Of a stretch of DNA of 64,000 bases, positions 35,358-45,229 are shown piece after piece. The stretch is from NCBI RefSeq assembly GCF_014192095.1, contig NZ_JACHXN010000002.1, positions 310,001 through 374,000 of the forward strand, written 5' to 3'. Every line of letters begins with the position of its first letter. The stretch's first letter is position 1. This stretch comes from Phyllobacterium trifolii (GTDB taxonomy: Bacteria; Pseudomonadota; Alphaproteobacteria; Rhizobiales; Rhizobiaceae). Position numbers and translations under genes: made by a program. The notes below the pieces were generated by a model. It had not been told where the DNA came from. It saw nothing but the letters and a program-made list of their open reading frames with translations, and made no database searches.

Positions 35358-35633
35358 TCACTCAGAATTACCAAACTGCTCTTCCTGCTCAACGGTCAGC
35401 GGCTTGATGCCGGGCGTTGGCAGTTCGGGCTGGTTGTCGCCCTGCGCGACAGGTGCCGCCACGGGCGGGGTGCGCGGCGCGGTTGTGGTGCAGCCGGCAA
35501 GCGCCGCGCTGCACAGGATCAGGGCGAGAAACGCCCCTCCCCGTCGCTTCGCTCCGACTTCCGGGGCGAGCCACGGGTCTCGCCCGCCTTCGGCCCCCAC
35601 AAGGGGGAGGGTAAAGGGTGGCGGAGCCCTCAA
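35358..35633 (-). CDS. Small lipoprotein with 5' end overwritten by a REP element
   Basis: The lipoprotein part reads [20 protein letters not shown] with lipobox LAGC, then a Pro/Thr-rich mature region ending [10 protein letters not shown]. The native start is not visible: the codons before FLALIL lie in a REP unit (35532-35613) and translate as repeat sequence ([20 protein letters not shown]). The nominal start is TTG at 35633, overlapping the lepA stop, or GTG at 35600. Either the protein now has a longer, basic n-region or the gene has lost its start. Confidence 0.5.
   Translation of the reverse strand: MRAPPPFTLPLVGAEGGRDPWLAPEVGAKRRGGAFLALILCSAALAGCTTTAPRTPPVAAPVAQGDNQPELPTPGIKPLTVEQEEQFGNSE
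35532..35613. repeat. REP-like unit (CCCCTCCCCGTCGCTTCGCTCC family) in a lipoprotein gene
   Basis: cgcccctccccgtcgcttcg at one end and cccacaagggggagggtaa at the other match the units at 11584-11633 and 41515-41564, with an extra 30-base GC-rich palindromic insertion (cgggtctcgcccgc). Confidence 0.8.
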
Positions 35634-37438
35634 CTATCGCCCATCTTCAGCGCCTGGATGAAGGCTTCCTGCGGGATTTCGACCTTGCCGAACTGCCGCA
35701 TGCGCTTCTTGCCTTCCTTCTGCTTTTCCAGAAGCTTGCGCTTGCGCGAGACGTCGCCGCCATAGCACTTGGCCGTCACATCCTTGCGCAGGGCCGAGAT
35801 GGTTTCGCGCGCGATCACCGTGCCGCCGATGGCCGCCTGGATCGGGATCTTGAACATGTGCTTGGGGATCAGGTCCTTGAGCTTTTCGCAAAGGTCGCGG
35901 CCGCGCTTTTCGGCGGCGGCGCGGTGCACCATCATCGACAATGCGTCCACCGGCTCGCCATTCACCAGCACCGACATCTTGACGAGATTGCCTTCGCGAT
36001 AATCGGACAGATGATAATCGAAGGAGGCATAGCCCTGGCTGATGGACTTCAGCCTGTCGTAGAAATCGAACACCACCTCGTTGAGCGGCAGGTCATAGGT
36101 GACCATGGCGCGCTTGCCGACATAGTTCAGATCGATCTGGATGCCGCGGCGGTCCTGGCAGAGCTTGAGGATCGAGCCGAGATAATCATCGGGGGTGAGG
36201 ATCGTCGCGCGGATCCACGGCTCCTCGATGGAGGCGATCTTCATCACCTCCGGCATGTCGGCGGGATTGTGCAATTCGCGCTGGGTGCCGTCGGTCATGT
36301 TGAGCTTGTAAACGACGCTCGGCGCAGTGGCGATGAGATCGAGGTTGAACTCGCGCTCCAGCCGTTCCTGGATGATCTCGAGGTGCAGCAGCCCGAGGAA
36401 GCCGCAGCGGAAGCCGAAACCGAGCGCGGCCGAGCTTTCCATCTCGAAGGAGAAAGAGGCATCGTTGAGGCGCAGGCGGCCCATGGCGGCGCGCAGATCC
36501 TCGAAATCCGCCGCATCGACGGGGAAGAGGCCGCAGAAGACGACGGGCTGCGCCGGCTTGAAACCGGGCAGGATCGACGCGGTCGGGCGCTTGTCCTCGG
36601 TGATGGTATCGCCGACGCGGGTGTCGGCGACTTCCTTGATCGAGGCGGTAATGAAGCCGAACTCGCCGGGGCCAAGCTCATCGACGGCGAGCATCTTCGG
36701 CGTGAACACGCCGGTGCGCTCCACCGGATATTTGGCGCCGGTGCCCATCATGCGGATGGTCTGGCCCTTTTTCAGGACGCCATCGATGATGCGCACGAGA
36801 ACGATGACGCCGAGATAGGCATCATACCAGCTATCGACCAGCATGGCCTTCAGCGGCTTGGTGCGGTCACCTTCGCGCGGCGGCGGCAGCTGGTTGACGA
36901 TGGCTTCCAGCACATCCGGAATGCCGAGGCCGGTCTTGGCGGAGATGAGCACGGCCTGGCTCGCATCGATGCCGATGACTTCCTCGACCTGCTCGCGGAT
37001 ACGCTCCGGCTCGGCGGCGGGGAGATCGACCTTGTTCAAGACCACGACGATCTCGTGGTTGTTGTCGATGGCCTGATAGACATTGGCGAGTGTCTGCGCC
37101 TCGACGCCCTGGCTGGCATCGACGACGAGCAGCGAGCCTTCGCAGGCGGACAGCGACCGCGACACCTCATAGGCGAAATCGACGTGGCCGGGCGTGTCGA
37201 TCAGGTTGAGGACATAGGTCTCACCATTGTTGGCCTTGTAGTTCAGCCGAACGGTCTGCGCCTTGATGGTGATGCCGCGCTCGCGCTCGATATCCATCGA
37301 GTCGAGCACCTGCTCCTTCATGTCGCGCAGCTCCAGCCCGCCGGTCGATTGGATCAGCCGGTCGGCAAGGGTGGATTTGCCATGGTCGATATGGGCGACG
37401 ATGGAGAAATTACGAATGTGATCTAGTGGAGTGCTCAT
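35630..37438 (-). CDS. lepA: Elongation factor 4 (LepA)
   Basis: This 602-aa translational GTPase has G1 [10 protein letters not shown]3 DTPGHVDF, G4 NKVD, and the LepA-specific C-terminal domain ending in [19 protein letters not shown]. It back-translocates stalled ribosomes and aids ribosome assembly. The ATG at 37438 ([18 protein letters not shown]) is the conserved start; the frame is open six codons upstream. Confidence 0.97.
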   Translation of the reverse strand: MSTPLDHIRNFSIVAHIDHGKSTLADRLIQSTGGLELRDMKEQVLDSMDIERERGITIKAQTVRLNYKANNGETYVLNLIDTPGHVDFAYEVSRSLSACEGSLLVVDASQGVEAQTLANVYQAIDNNHEIVVVLNKVDLPAAEPERIREQVEEVIGIDASQAVLISAKTGLGIPDVLEAIVNQLPPPREGDRTKPLKAMLVDSWYDAYLGVIVLVRIIDGVLKKGQTIRMMGTGAKYPVERTGVFTPKMLAVDELGPGEFGFITASIKEVADTRVGDTITEDKRPTASILPGFKPAQPVVFCGLFPVDAADFEDLRAAMGRLRLNDASFSFEMESSAALGFGFRCGFLGLLHLEIIQERLEREFNLDLIATAPSVVYKLNMTDGTQRELHNPADMPEVMKIASIEEPWIRATILTPDDYLGSILKLCQDRRGIQIDLNYVGKRAMVTYDLPLNEVVFDFYDRLKSISQGYASFDYHLSDYREGNLVKMSVLVNGEPVDALSMMVHRAAAEKRGRDLCEKLKDLIPKHMFKIPIQAAIGGTVIARETISALRKDVTAKCYGGDVSRKRKLLEKQKEGKKRMRQFGKVEIPQEAFIQALKMGDS

Positions 37439-37511
37439 GCGCGCCACATAGAGCATTTCGGCCGGATTTGGAAGGGTAGCATGCGGGTGGTGACAGAATA
37501 GCGGAGAATAA

Positions 37512-37554
37512 TTTTACCCGGGTATATTGACGACGGTATTTTACCCGGGTAAAA
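37512..37554. promoter_or_regulatory. Two TTTTACCCGGGTA operators upstream of the DUF2239 gene
   Basis: TTTTACCCGGGTATAT (37512-37527) and the perfect 16-bp palindrome TTTTACCCGGGTAAAA (37539-37554) are spaced 27 bases centre to centre, 28 bases before the ATG. They look like paired sites for a dimeric repressor, possibly the DUF2239 protein itself. Confidence 0.65.
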
Positions 37555-37582
37555 GCCCGCCATCCAACAGGTGAGCAGGATC

Positions 37583-38143
37583 ATGGAAACGACAGAACAG
37601 ACATGCACGGCCTTTCAGGGCATGCGGAAGATCGCGAGCGGCACGCGGGTTGAGGTCGCGCTGGCGCTGAAGCGCGCGTCCGATACAGGCGAGGCGATCT
37701 TCGTCTTCGACGATGCCACGGGGAAACAGGTGGAGTTCGACCTGCGCGGCAGCGATGCGGAAATCGCAGCACGGCTGGATACGAGCGAGCCGCGCAAGCC
37801 GGGGCGACCGAAGCTCGGCGTTACGGCACGTGAGGTAACGCTGCTGCCGCGGCAGTGGGACTGGCTCAACGGCCAGCCGGGCGGCGCTTCCGTTACGTTG
37901 CGCAAGCTGGTCGATGCGGCACGTAACGAAAATGGCGGGCGCGAAAAGAAGCGGCAGGCCCAAGGTGCAGCCGACAGCTTCATGATGGTGATGGCCGGTA
38001 ACGAGCCGCATTACGAGGAAGCAGCGCGGGCGCTTTATGCCGGCAATGTGCAGCGGTTCACGGATTTGACGGAAGGCTGGCCCGCTGATGTGCGCGACCA
38101 TGTGCGCAAATTGAGCGAGCCGGCGTTTGGCTGGGAGGACTGA
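37583..38143 (+). CDS. DUF2239 family protein
   Basis: This 186-aa protein begins METTEQTCTAFQGMRKIASG. The middle part GRPKLGVTAREVTLLPRQWD has a basic GRPK lead and a helix-turn-helix-like stretch, followed by GGASVTLRKLVDAAR. This is the DUF2239 pattern and suggests DNA binding, but the function is not established. The two palindromic operators upstream favour autoregulation. The ATG at 37583 follows caggatc; a GTG at 37571 is possible. Confidence 0.75.
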   Translation: METTEQTCTAFQGMRKIASGTRVEVALALKRASDTGEAIFVFDDATGKQVEFDLRGSDAEIAARLDTSEPRKPGRPKLGVTAREVTLLPRQWDWLNGQPGGASVTLRKLVDAARNENGGREKKRQAQGAADSFMMVMAGNEPHYEEAARALYAGNVQRFTDLTEGWPADVRDHVRKLSEPAFGWED

Positions 38144-38208
38144 CCGGAACTTAAGACAGGCCTTGCCCTCATGGCTCTGGGTACCATGAGGGCAAGTAAC
38201 GTTTTCGA

Positions 38209-40206
38209 TCAAACGCCGATCTTGCCGCCGCCCTTTTTGGTGATGGCGAGGACGGAGGGGCGCACCGGCATGTTGTCCTTGAAGTCCGGCCAGTGGGTCG
38301 ACAGGTCCTCGTAATAGGATGGACGGCCGAAGGGCTTCCAATCGTCGCCGCCATCGCCCGGATGCTGGACAGCAACCATGAAGGTTGCCATGTCCGGCAG
38401 CATGAGCGGGCCGCACATTTCCGCGCCGACCGGCACGCGGAAGAACAGTTTCGACGTGCCGCGGGCGGGACCGTCCGTATCCACAGCCCAGATGCCATCG
38501 GTGCGGCCAGTTTCCTTGGGTGAATTGCCATCGGTGGACACCCAAAGGCGGCCTTCCGCATCGACAGCGCAATTGTCCGGCATGCCGAACCAGCCATTCT
38601 TGGTGGTATCGGTGGAGAAGGATGCGCCGACATCGGCGACTGATGGATCACCGCATTTCAAGAGGATTTCCCACTTGCCTTTGGTGGCGGCGAAGTTTCC
38701 ATCTTCCTCGGCAATCTCGACTATATGACCGAAGGCGTTCTTGGCGCGCGGATTGACGGCGTCGACCTGATCGTCCTTGCGCTTGGTATTGTTGGTCAGC
38801 ATGACATAGACCTTGCCATTGACCCCGTTCGGGCCAATGTCTTCGGGGCGATCCATCTTGGTCGCGCCGAGCAGATCGCCAGCGCGGCGGGTTTCGATCA
38901 ACACGTCTGCCTGGCTGGCAAAGCCATTGGCTTCCGTCAGCGGGCCCTCGCCGAAGACGACCGGCAGCCAGTTGACCGAGCCGTCGACATCGAACTTGGC
39001 GACATAAAGCGTGCCATCATCCAGAAGATCCATGTTGGCGGCGCGGTCGTCCGGATTGAATTTGCCGGTGGTGACGAACTTATAGACATAATCGAAACGC
39101 TCATCATCGCCGAGATAGAAGACGACACGGCCGTCCTTGGCGACGATGGAATCGGCGCCCTCATGCTTGAACCGGCCCATGGCAGTCCGCTTCTTGGGAA
39201 TGGAATTGGGATCGTTCACATCGATCTCGATCACCCAGCCAAAGCGGTTGGCCTCGTTCGGGTCCTTCGACAGATCGAAGCGATCATGGAAGTTGCCCCA
39301 GTCGTAAACGCCTTCAGGAATGCCCATCCGCTTGTAATTGGCGGCTTCCTTGCTGTCTTCCGGCAGTTTGCCGGTGAAATAGCCATGGATATTTTCTTCG
39401 CCCGATACATAGGTGCCCCAAGGGGTAACACCGCCGGAGCAATTATTGATCATGCCGAAAACTTTTTTGCCGGAAGAATCGGCATTGGTCTTGACGCGGT
39501 CATGGCCGGCAACCGGGCCGGACAATTGCATTTCCGTATTGGCAGTGATGCGCCGGTTAAGCTTGCCGTCCTTGACAACCTGCCACTTGCCGTCGGTCTT
39601 TTTGATTTCGACAACTGTGCCGCCATGGGCGGCCATTTCGATATCGACACGCTTCTGGTCAGCCGGCGCGATCTCGATCTTGGCGTCGCCTTTGTCATCC
39701 TTGACGACTTTGACAATACCCGGGAACATCAGATGTTCATTGGTGTATTCGTGATTGACGACGAGCAGGCCGTGCTCGGAAGAACCGTCGATCGGAATAT
39801 AGCCGACATAATCATTATTGTAGCCGAACTGCTTGGCCTGGCTTTCCGGTGTCTGGTTCAGCGGATCGAACTCGGGCGAATCTGCAAAAATGCCATCACC
39901 CCAACGCAGAAGGACATCCGCGTCATAACCGGCGGCGACATGGTGCGTCTCATCGATGCCGACCTCGACTTCCTCAAAAGTGAAGGCGGATTTGCTTTCG
40001 GCACGCGCATCGTCGGCCATCATCAGCGCCATGGGGCTAACAGTCGCGGCGATGGCGGATACGGCGAGAGAGCCCTTGAGAAAACCCCGCCGCGAGAAGC
40101 GCGCGGCAATGAGTTCGCCCATGGTGGCATTGTCGGTCGGGTTGTGGCCCGGACCGTCATTTTCCTCGAGCTGGCTGGTGCGGAATGTCGGAGACTGGTC
40201 GTTCAT
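38209..40206 (-). CDS. phoX: PhoX-type alkaline phosphatase (DUF839)
   Basis: This 665-aa protein carries a twin-arginine signal, SRRGFLKGSLAVSAIAA (about 38-54), so it is exported folded to the periplasm. The core contains VNHEYTNEHLMF, INNCSGGVTPWGTYVSGEEN and the C-terminal MFGMPDNCAVD-like segment (WFGMPDNCAVDAEGRLW), which are typical PhoX/DUF839 segments with Ca/Fe-ligand acidic residues. It releases phosphate from organic esters. A Pho box lies 61 bases upstream. Confidence 0.92.
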   Translation of the reverse strand: MNDQSPTFRTSQLEENDGPGHNPTDNATMGELIAARFSRRGFLKGSLAVSAIAATVSPMALMMADDARAESKSAFTFEEVEVGIDETHHVAAGYDADVLLRWGDGIFADSPEFDPLNQTPESQAKQFGYNNDYVGYIPIDGSSEHGLLVVNHEYTNEHLMFPGIVKVVKDDKGDAKIEIAPADQKRVDIEMAAHGGTVVEIKKTDGKWQVVKDGKLNRRITANTEMQLSGPVAGHDRVKTNADSSGKKVFGMINNCSGGVTPWGTYVSGEENIHGYFTGKLPEDSKEAANYKRMGIPEGVYDWGNFHDRFDLSKDPNEANRFGWVIEIDVNDPNSIPKKRTAMGRFKHEGADSIVAKDGRVVFYLGDDERFDYVYKFVTTGKFNPDDRAANMDLLDDGTLYVAKFDVDGSVNWLPVVFGEGPLTEANGFASQADVLIETRRAGDLLGATKMDRPEDIGPNGVNGKVYVMLTNNTKRKDDQVDAVNPRAKNAFGHIVEIAEEDGNFAATKGKWEILLKCGDPSVADVGASFSTDTTKNGWFGMPDNCAVDAEGRLWVSTDGNSPKETGRTDGIWAVDTDGPARGTSKLFFRVPVGAEMCGPLMLPDMATFMVAVQHPGDGGDDWKPFGRPSYYEDLSTHWPDFKDNMPVRPSVLAITKKGGGKIGV

Positions 40207-40266
40207 GGCGCTTACCTCTGGCTATCTGGCTGGGTCCTCAACGTCTCTTAAACGTATCCCCCCGCT

Positions 40267-40295
40267 ATGACGCCAGAGTAACAATATGATGACAG
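40267..40295 (-). promoter_or_regulatory. Pho box upstream of phoX
   Basis: On the minus strand three 7-base units with 4-base spacers are seen: CTGTCAT-CATA-TTGTTAC-TCTG-GCGTCAT. This fits the PhoB consensus (CTGTCAT N4 CTGTCAC), so phoX should be induced under phosphate limitation. Confidence 0.75.
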
Positions 40296-40318
40296 ACGCG
40301 CGCTATTAGTACGAAGGT

Positions 40319-41308
40319 CTAAGCTGCAGCGATGAATTCGCCATAGAGGTCGAGATCGACATTGCCGCCGGATAGCACGACAGCAACCGTCTTGCCTTCG
40401 ATATCGACTTCGCCGCTCGCCAAAGCCGCAAGCCCAGCGCAGCCGCCGGGTTCGACGATCAATTTCAGGTAGTTCGCTGCATCGCGCATTGCGGCCTTCA
40501 CGGCGTCATCGGTGACTGCGATGGCGCCGGCAAGATTGCGCTTGTTGACCGGGAAGGTGAGATTGCCCGGCTGCGGCGTCAGAATCGCGTCGCAGATCGA
40601 GCGATGCCCGGGTTCATTGGCGACCGGTTCACCGGCGATGAGCGAACGGCGCAGATCATCGAAGTTTTCCGGTTCTACGCCCCAGATACGCGTTCCAGGA
40701 GAACCAGCCTTCACCGCCACGGAAATGCCGCTGATAAGACCACCGCCGCCCGTCGGTACGAACAAGTGGTCGAAGGTTAGTCCACGCTCATTGGCATCGG
40801 CCACAAGCTCAAGGCCGATCGTCCCCTGCCCCGCCATGATCGATGGATCGTCATACGGTGGCACCAGCACCATGCCGCGCTCCTCGATATAGGGTGCGGC
40901 AACCTCATCGCGGGTTTGATTGTAGCGGTCGTAAAACACGACTTCCGCGCCGTAGGAGCGCGTGTTGGCGACCTTTGTCTGCGGAGCATCAAGCGGCATG
41001 ATGATGGTGGCATGAATGCCGAATAGCTTGGCTGAGCTGGCAACGCCCTGGGCGTGATTACCCGAGGAATAGGCGATGATGCCGCGCTTGTGCTCGTCCC
41101 CGGTGAACTGGCTGATACGGTTGTAAGCGCCGCGGAATTTGAAAGAGCCTGTGCGTTGCAGACATTCCGGCTTGAACAGTATACGCGCCTTGTACTTCGC
41201 GTTCAGGGCTTCGGATTCTACAAGCCGCGTCGACACGATCTGGCCCTTGAGCCTTGCTGCGGCCGCCTCGACGTCACCTATATCAATCGCCAAACCCTGA
41301 CTGTCCAT
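40319..41308 (-). CDS. Threonine/serine dehydratase-type PLP enzyme
   Basis: This 329-aa fold-type II PLP enzyme has the lysine motif TGSFKFRGAYNR (Schiff-base Lys), SSGNHAQGVA and the phosphate-binding glycine loop GGGGLISG. It is short like catabolic threonine dehydratases and serine racemases, without the regulatory ACT domain of IlvA. It deaminates L-threonine/L-serine or racemises serine; these cannot be told apart by eye. Confidence 0.85.
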   Translation of the reverse strand: MDSQGLAIDIGDVEAAAARLKGQIVSTRLVESEALNAKYKARILFKPECLQRTGSFKFRGAYNRISQFTGDEHKRGIIAYSSGNHAQGVASSAKLFGIHATIIMPLDAPQTKVANTRSYGAEVVFYDRYNQTRDEVAAPYIEERGMVLVPPYDDPSIMAGQGTIGLELVADANERGLTFDHLFVPTGGGGLISGISVAVKAGSPGTRIWGVEPENFDDLRRSLIAGEPVANEPGHRSICDAILTPQPGNLTFPVNKRNLAGAIAVTDDAVKAAMRDAANYLKLIVEPGGCAGLAALASGEVDIEGKTVAVVLSGGNVDLDLYGEFIAAA

Positions 41309-41420
41309 GCTGTCCTCGCTTTAGGTCTTTCAATGCGAAGGATTGATAGCACCGCGATCCGTAACAGGCACTCAAATCATTGTCATCATAGCAATCGGAG
41401 GGTCATCGACTCGCCAGAAG

Positions 41421-41564
41421 TCCCCTCCCTGCTGCTACGCAGCTTCCCTCCCCACAAGGGGGAGGGTAACAGCACTATTCCTGCAAGCCTCCATCACCTG
41501 ACGGGCGCGCCACCTACCCTCCCCCTTGTGGGGAGGGACGGAGCGCAGCGACGGGGAGGGGTCT
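41421..41564. repeat. REP-like palindromic pair, copy 3
   Basis: Two inverted units (41421-41469 and 41515-41564) share the core ccctcccc..ttgtggggaggg with the pair at 11494-11633. The second unit encodes the C-terminus of the HAD gene. Confidence 0.87.
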
Positions 41565-42293
41565 TGTTTCAGCACGCTTTTCCAGAAACTGCGGCAATTC
41601 GGCGATGGAACCCAGGATGGCGTCGCTGAGATGCGCAAGGTCATCCAGCGTGCTGTTACCGGACAGGACGCCGATGGCAAGGCCGGCGCCAGCTGCATGG
41701 GCCATTTCCAGATCGTGGGCGTTGTCGCCGACCATGGCAATAGACTTTGGCTCGAGGCCCGTCTTGGCCGCAAACAAATGCAGCTGGTCCGCATGCGGCT
41801 TGGCGCGCGCCACGGAATCATAACCGATAATCACGCTGAACAATGCAGTCAGACCGAGCGCTTCCGCCGTTGCTCGGGCGCCGGCTTCCGAGTCGTTCGT
41901 GGCGATGCCAAGAACAAACCCTTGTGCGACCAGCGCTTCCAGCGTCACGTGCAACCCTCCGATGCCGATGGCACGGCGCGAGCCTTCTTGCACGGCATAA
42001 GCGTTGTAAGCGCTGATGCGCGCGCGCTTTTCTTCTATTGTCAATTCGGGATGCCACAGGTCGACAATGTCATTGACGGTTCCCGCGGCGATGACCGAGC
42101 CGCCACGAAACTTTTCCATCTCCCAATCATAACCGCCCGCTTCGACCAGTGCGCGCGCCCGTGCCTCATCACCATCGGCTGCCTTGTGCGCCAGTTCCAT
42201 GGTGATGCCGAACCAGGTGCGGTTGAAATCGACGAGCGTGCCATCCTTGTCGAAGAGAATGCCGCGGATCTGGGAGGAGCCGGCCGTCGGCAT
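41514..42293 (-). CDS. HAD-superfamily hydrolase with REP-encoded C-terminus
   Basis: This 259-aa phosphatase has motif I ILFDKDGTLVDFN, motif II GIATNDSE, motif III Lys in ARAKPHADQ and motif IV MVGDNAHDLEMA, resembling phosphoglycolate phosphatase-like proteins. The natural end is probably near QFLEKRA; the last 17 residues (TRPLPVAALRPSPQGGG) are the translation of a REP unit, and the stop TAG is in its terminal gggtag. The start overlaps the stop of the upstream gene (TGATG), which couples the two. Confidence 0.83.
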   Translation of the reverse strand: MPTAGSSQIRGILFDKDGTLVDFNRTWFGITMELAHKAADGDEARARALVEAGGYDWEMEKFRGGSVIAAGTVNDIVDLWHPELTIEEKRARISAYNAYAVQEGSRRAIGIGGLHVTLEALVAQGFVLGIATNDSEAGARATAEALGLTALFSVIIGYDSVARAKPHADQLHLFAAKTGLEPKSIAMVGDNAHDLEMAHAAGAGLAIGVLSGNSTLDDLAHLSDAILGSIAELPQFLEKRAETRPLPVAALRPSPQGGG

Positions 42294-43345
42294 CAGGCTT
42301 CCAGTGAGCCCGGCCGGGCGTTTTCCGAACGCTCGCCGCCGAGGAGTTTCAACAAATCATCGCCGCGACGGGTATAACGGTGGCTACGGCGCGTGAGAAT
42401 CCGACCCGCCTGCGGTGCGGTCAGCGTGATATCGCCGCTCGGATCACCCGGGACAGTCACGACTGTCACCAACTTGGCGCCCGCTTGCACCTCATCGCCG
42501 ATATCGACGTGGAACAGGATCATCCCGCCCTGCGGCGCCCGGATCATCTCGACGTTTTCGAGTGGCGTCACCGGGCCATTGAAATCAACATTCAGCTTGA
42601 CGTTGTCGTCGATGATCACACCGCGGTGGACCAGGAACCTGTACAGGCCTTCGGCGTCGTGTTTGCCAGTTTCGATATCGACATCGTTCAGGCCGCGAAA
42701 CTCGACGGTGGTGACCGCGCGGGCCTTTCGTTCTTGCTCGGACAGATGCAATGCCGGATGCGCACACGCCTCCTCGAAGGCGGCATCGGCCGTGCTGTCC
42801 CATGAAAGGATGGCGGTCGAACCGAGTGCTGAAGCGAGATCGTACATTTCCGGCAAGAAAGCCTGATGGATATAAAGGTAGTTTTCGCTCTCGTCGTCGC
42901 AGTGCAGGTCGAGCACGATTTCGTGCGGCAACGCCAGACGCAGAAGCTGCGCCTTCAACCGCTCCGCCAGAGATTTCGGCGCATCTATAGCGGGGAGCCC
43001 AGTGGTATCGAAGGATTCGAGCAGCGGGAAAGAACGGTTGAAATTGACGCCGGAAAAATAATCGAAACGGCCGAGATGCTGATGCGCCTGCCATTGCGCC
43101 GAGCCGATCGGATTTGCCTGCGGAACGACGGTGATATTGCCCGCGACGCGGCCTTCCTTTTCGGCCTTTTCAAGCATCGGAATGAGGAAATGCAATGCGG
43201 CCTGGCCCGGCAGTTCCGAACCATGTAGCGACGATTGCAAATAAGCACTCACGGTTTCGTTGTTTCCGCCCTCAAAGCGCAGGACGCGCAGTTCGATTAA
43301 GTTGCCCGGCACATCGCCGGCCAGCGTGATCTTTTCCGTCTTCAT
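42293..43345 (-). CDS. Succinylglutamate desuccinylase/aspartoacylase family hydrolase
   Basis: This protein of about 350 aa has the M14/AstE zinc motif: SLHGSELPGQ (His and Glu ligands) and DLHCDDESENYLY (third His), plus NPIGSAQWQ and NFNRSFP. The C-terminal part is a biotinyl-like beta barrel (GGMILFHVDIGDEVQAGAKL). It probably removes an N-acyl group from an amino acid or related metabolite. The start is ATG at 43345 (or 43348) behind GGAAAA; the frame further up overlaps pgi and lacks support. Confidence 0.84.
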   Translation of the reverse strand: MKTEKITLAGDVPGNLIELRVLRFEGGNNETVSAYLQSSLHGSELPGQAALHFLIPMLEKAEKEGRVAGNITVVPQANPIGSAQWQAHQHLGRFDYFSGVNFNRSFPLLESFDTTGLPAIDAPKSLAERLKAQLLRLALPHEIVLDLHCDDESENYLYIHQAFLPEMYDLASALGSTAILSWDSTADAAFEEACAHPALHLSEQERKARAVTTVEFRGLNDVDIETGKHDAEGLYRFLVHRGVIIDDNVKLNVDFNGPVTPLENVEMIRAPQGGMILFHVDIGDEVQAGAKLVTVVTVPGDPSGDITLTAPQAGRILTRRSHRYTRRGDDLLKLLGGERSENARPGSLEA

Positions 43346-43379
43346 CATTCTTTTCCGATTATTTCGTGTGACTTTAGCT

Positions 43380-45032
43380 CTATTTGCCGCGGCGCTTGCG
43401 CAGGTGCGCGACAAGACCTTGCGTGGAAGCGTCCTTGTCCTTCGGCTTCACGTCACCGGAGACTACCGGCAGAAGTTCCGTCGCCAGTTCCTTGCCAAGC
43501 TCGACGCCCCACTGATCGAAGGCATTGATGCCGTAAAGCTGCGCCTCGACGAACACCCGATGCTCATAAAGCGCAATCAGGCGGCCAAGCGTATAGGGAT
43601 CGAGAAGGTCATGGATAATGGTAATCGACGGGCGGTTGCCGGTGAAAACCCTGTGCGGCGCAATGCGGTTCACCTCGGATTTGGGCAGGTTCTTTGCCGC
43701 GAGTTGCGCCTTGGCTTCGTCCAGTGTGCGGCCGCGCATGAGTGCTTCGGATTGAGCGAGGCAATTTGCGAGCAGCATTTCGTGCTGGTTGTCGAGCTGT
43801 GGCTCATGACCCTTGGCCGCAACGATGAACTCCACAGGAATCGTATCTGTACCCTGATGCAGAAGCTGGAAGAATGCATGCTGACCGTTGGTGCCGGGCT
43901 CGCCCCAGACGACGGGTCCGGTCGGCCCGGTAACCGGCTTGCCGTCGATGGTAACGCCTTTGCCGTTCGATTCCATGTCGAGTTGCTGCAGATAAGCAGG
44001 CAACCGAGCCAGCCGCTGGTCGTACGGGATTACGGCGCGGCTGGTATAGCCCGAAATGGCGCGGTGCCAGTAGCCGATCAGACCCAGCATCATCGGCAGG
44101 TTTTTCTTCAACGGAGTTTTGCGGAAGTGCTCGTCCATGGCATGGGCGCCATCGAGAAAGCGGCCGAAATTTTCCGGTCCGATGGCGATCATCAGCGGAA
44201 GACCGATCGCCGACCAGATGGAATAGCGACCGCCAACCCAATCCCAGAAACCGAAAATGCGGTCTGCGGGAATACCAAAGGCGTCGACCTTGTCGAGTGC
44301 GGTGGAAACAGCGGCGAAGTGCTTGCCGACGGCATTCTCGCCCAGCGCATCGGCGATCCATTTGCGCGCCGCCTTGGCGTTGGTCATGGTCTCGATGGTG
44401 GTGAAGGTTTTCGAAGCGATGATGATCAACGTTGTTGCCGGATCGAGACCGGCAAGCGTATCGGCGATATGAGCGCTATCGATATTGGAGACGAAATGCG
44501 CTTTGGGGCCATCATGGTAGGGCGACATGGCAAGCGTGGCCATGGCTGGACCAAGATCGGAACCGCCGATGCCTATATTGACGATGTCAGTGATCGGCTT
44601 GTTCTTTGCACCCTTGATTTCGCCGGAACGCAGACCGTTGGCGAATGCCGCCATGCGATCGAGCACCTCCTTGACGCCAGGCATAACATCCTCGCCATCG
44701 ACCTTGATCGGCTTGCCGGAGCGGTTGCGCAATGCAATGTGCAGCACTGCGCGGCCTTCCGTATTGTTGATTGGTTTGCCGGCAAACATTGCGTCGCGAC
44801 GTTCTTCAACCTTGGCAACCTTGGCCATTTCGCCAAGCAGCGACAACGCTTCGTCGTCTACGAGGCATTTCGACCAGTCGAGCAGCAGATCGTCGAGCTG
44901 GAGTGAATAGCGGGAAAAGCGCTTCGGGTCATCGGCGAAGGTCGCGCGCATGTCCTTCGGCGCACCCTTTTTCCAATGTGCTTTCAATGCCAACACCTGC
45001 CGCTTGAGGTCGTTCGCTTGTCCTGATGCCAT
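43380..45032 (-). CDS. pgi: Glucose-6-phosphate isomerase
   Basis: This 550-aa enzyme interconverts glucose 6-phosphate and fructose 6-phosphate. Visible are [16 protein letters not shown] (phosphate-binding), [13 protein letters not shown], and the signature [12 protein letters not shown]. The length is typical of bacterial Pgi. The ATG at 45032 follows caggaga. Confidence 0.96.
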   Translation of the reverse strand: MASGQANDLKRQVLALKAHWKKGAPKDMRATFADDPKRFSRYSLQLDDLLLDWSKCLVDDEALSLLGEMAKVAKVEERRDAMFAGKPINNTEGRAVLHIALRNRSGKPIKVDGEDVMPGVKEVLDRMAAFANGLRSGEIKGAKNKPITDIVNIGIGGSDLGPAMATLAMSPYHDGPKAHFVSNIDSAHIADTLAGLDPATTLIIIASKTFTTIETMTNAKAARKWIADALGENAVGKHFAAVSTALDKVDAFGIPADRIFGFWDWVGGRYSIWSAIGLPLMIAIGPENFGRFLDGAHAMDEHFRKTPLKKNLPMMLGLIGYWHRAISGYTSRAVIPYDQRLARLPAYLQQLDMESNGKGVTIDGKPVTGPTGPVVWGEPGTNGQHAFFQLLHQGTDTIPVEFIVAAKGHEPQLDNQHEMLLANCLAQSEALMRGRTLDEAKAQLAAKNLPKSEVNRIAPHRVFTGNRPSITIIHDLLDPYTLGRLIALYEHRVFVEAQLYGINAFDQWGVELGKELATELLPVVSGDVKPKDKDASTQGLVAHLRKRRGK

Positions 45033-45229
45033 GTCTGTCTCCTGAAATCACGCTTGATGGTGGGCAAACTGCCACCGGAATGGTTTTAGTTCAATCAACC
45101 GGAAGAAGAATTTCGGTCTTTCCATACTACGGCAAGTCTGTGCCGCAAATGCTGGCGGAACTGCGGCGCTTCAAGCGCTTCTATTTGCCTGAATAGTATT
45201 CTAATTTGCTCCAAAAGGGAGGGCTGAGC

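Noticed and set aside
35618-37426. Plus-strand 602-codon frame opposite lepA
   Set aside because: It mirrors the codon structure of lepA; its His/Asp/Gly/Ala-rich translation is a shadow of the antisense GC pattern.
38725-40251. Plus-strand 508-codon frame opposite phoX
   Set aside because: It is a shadow of the phoX gene, which has a Tat signal, family motifs and a Pho box.
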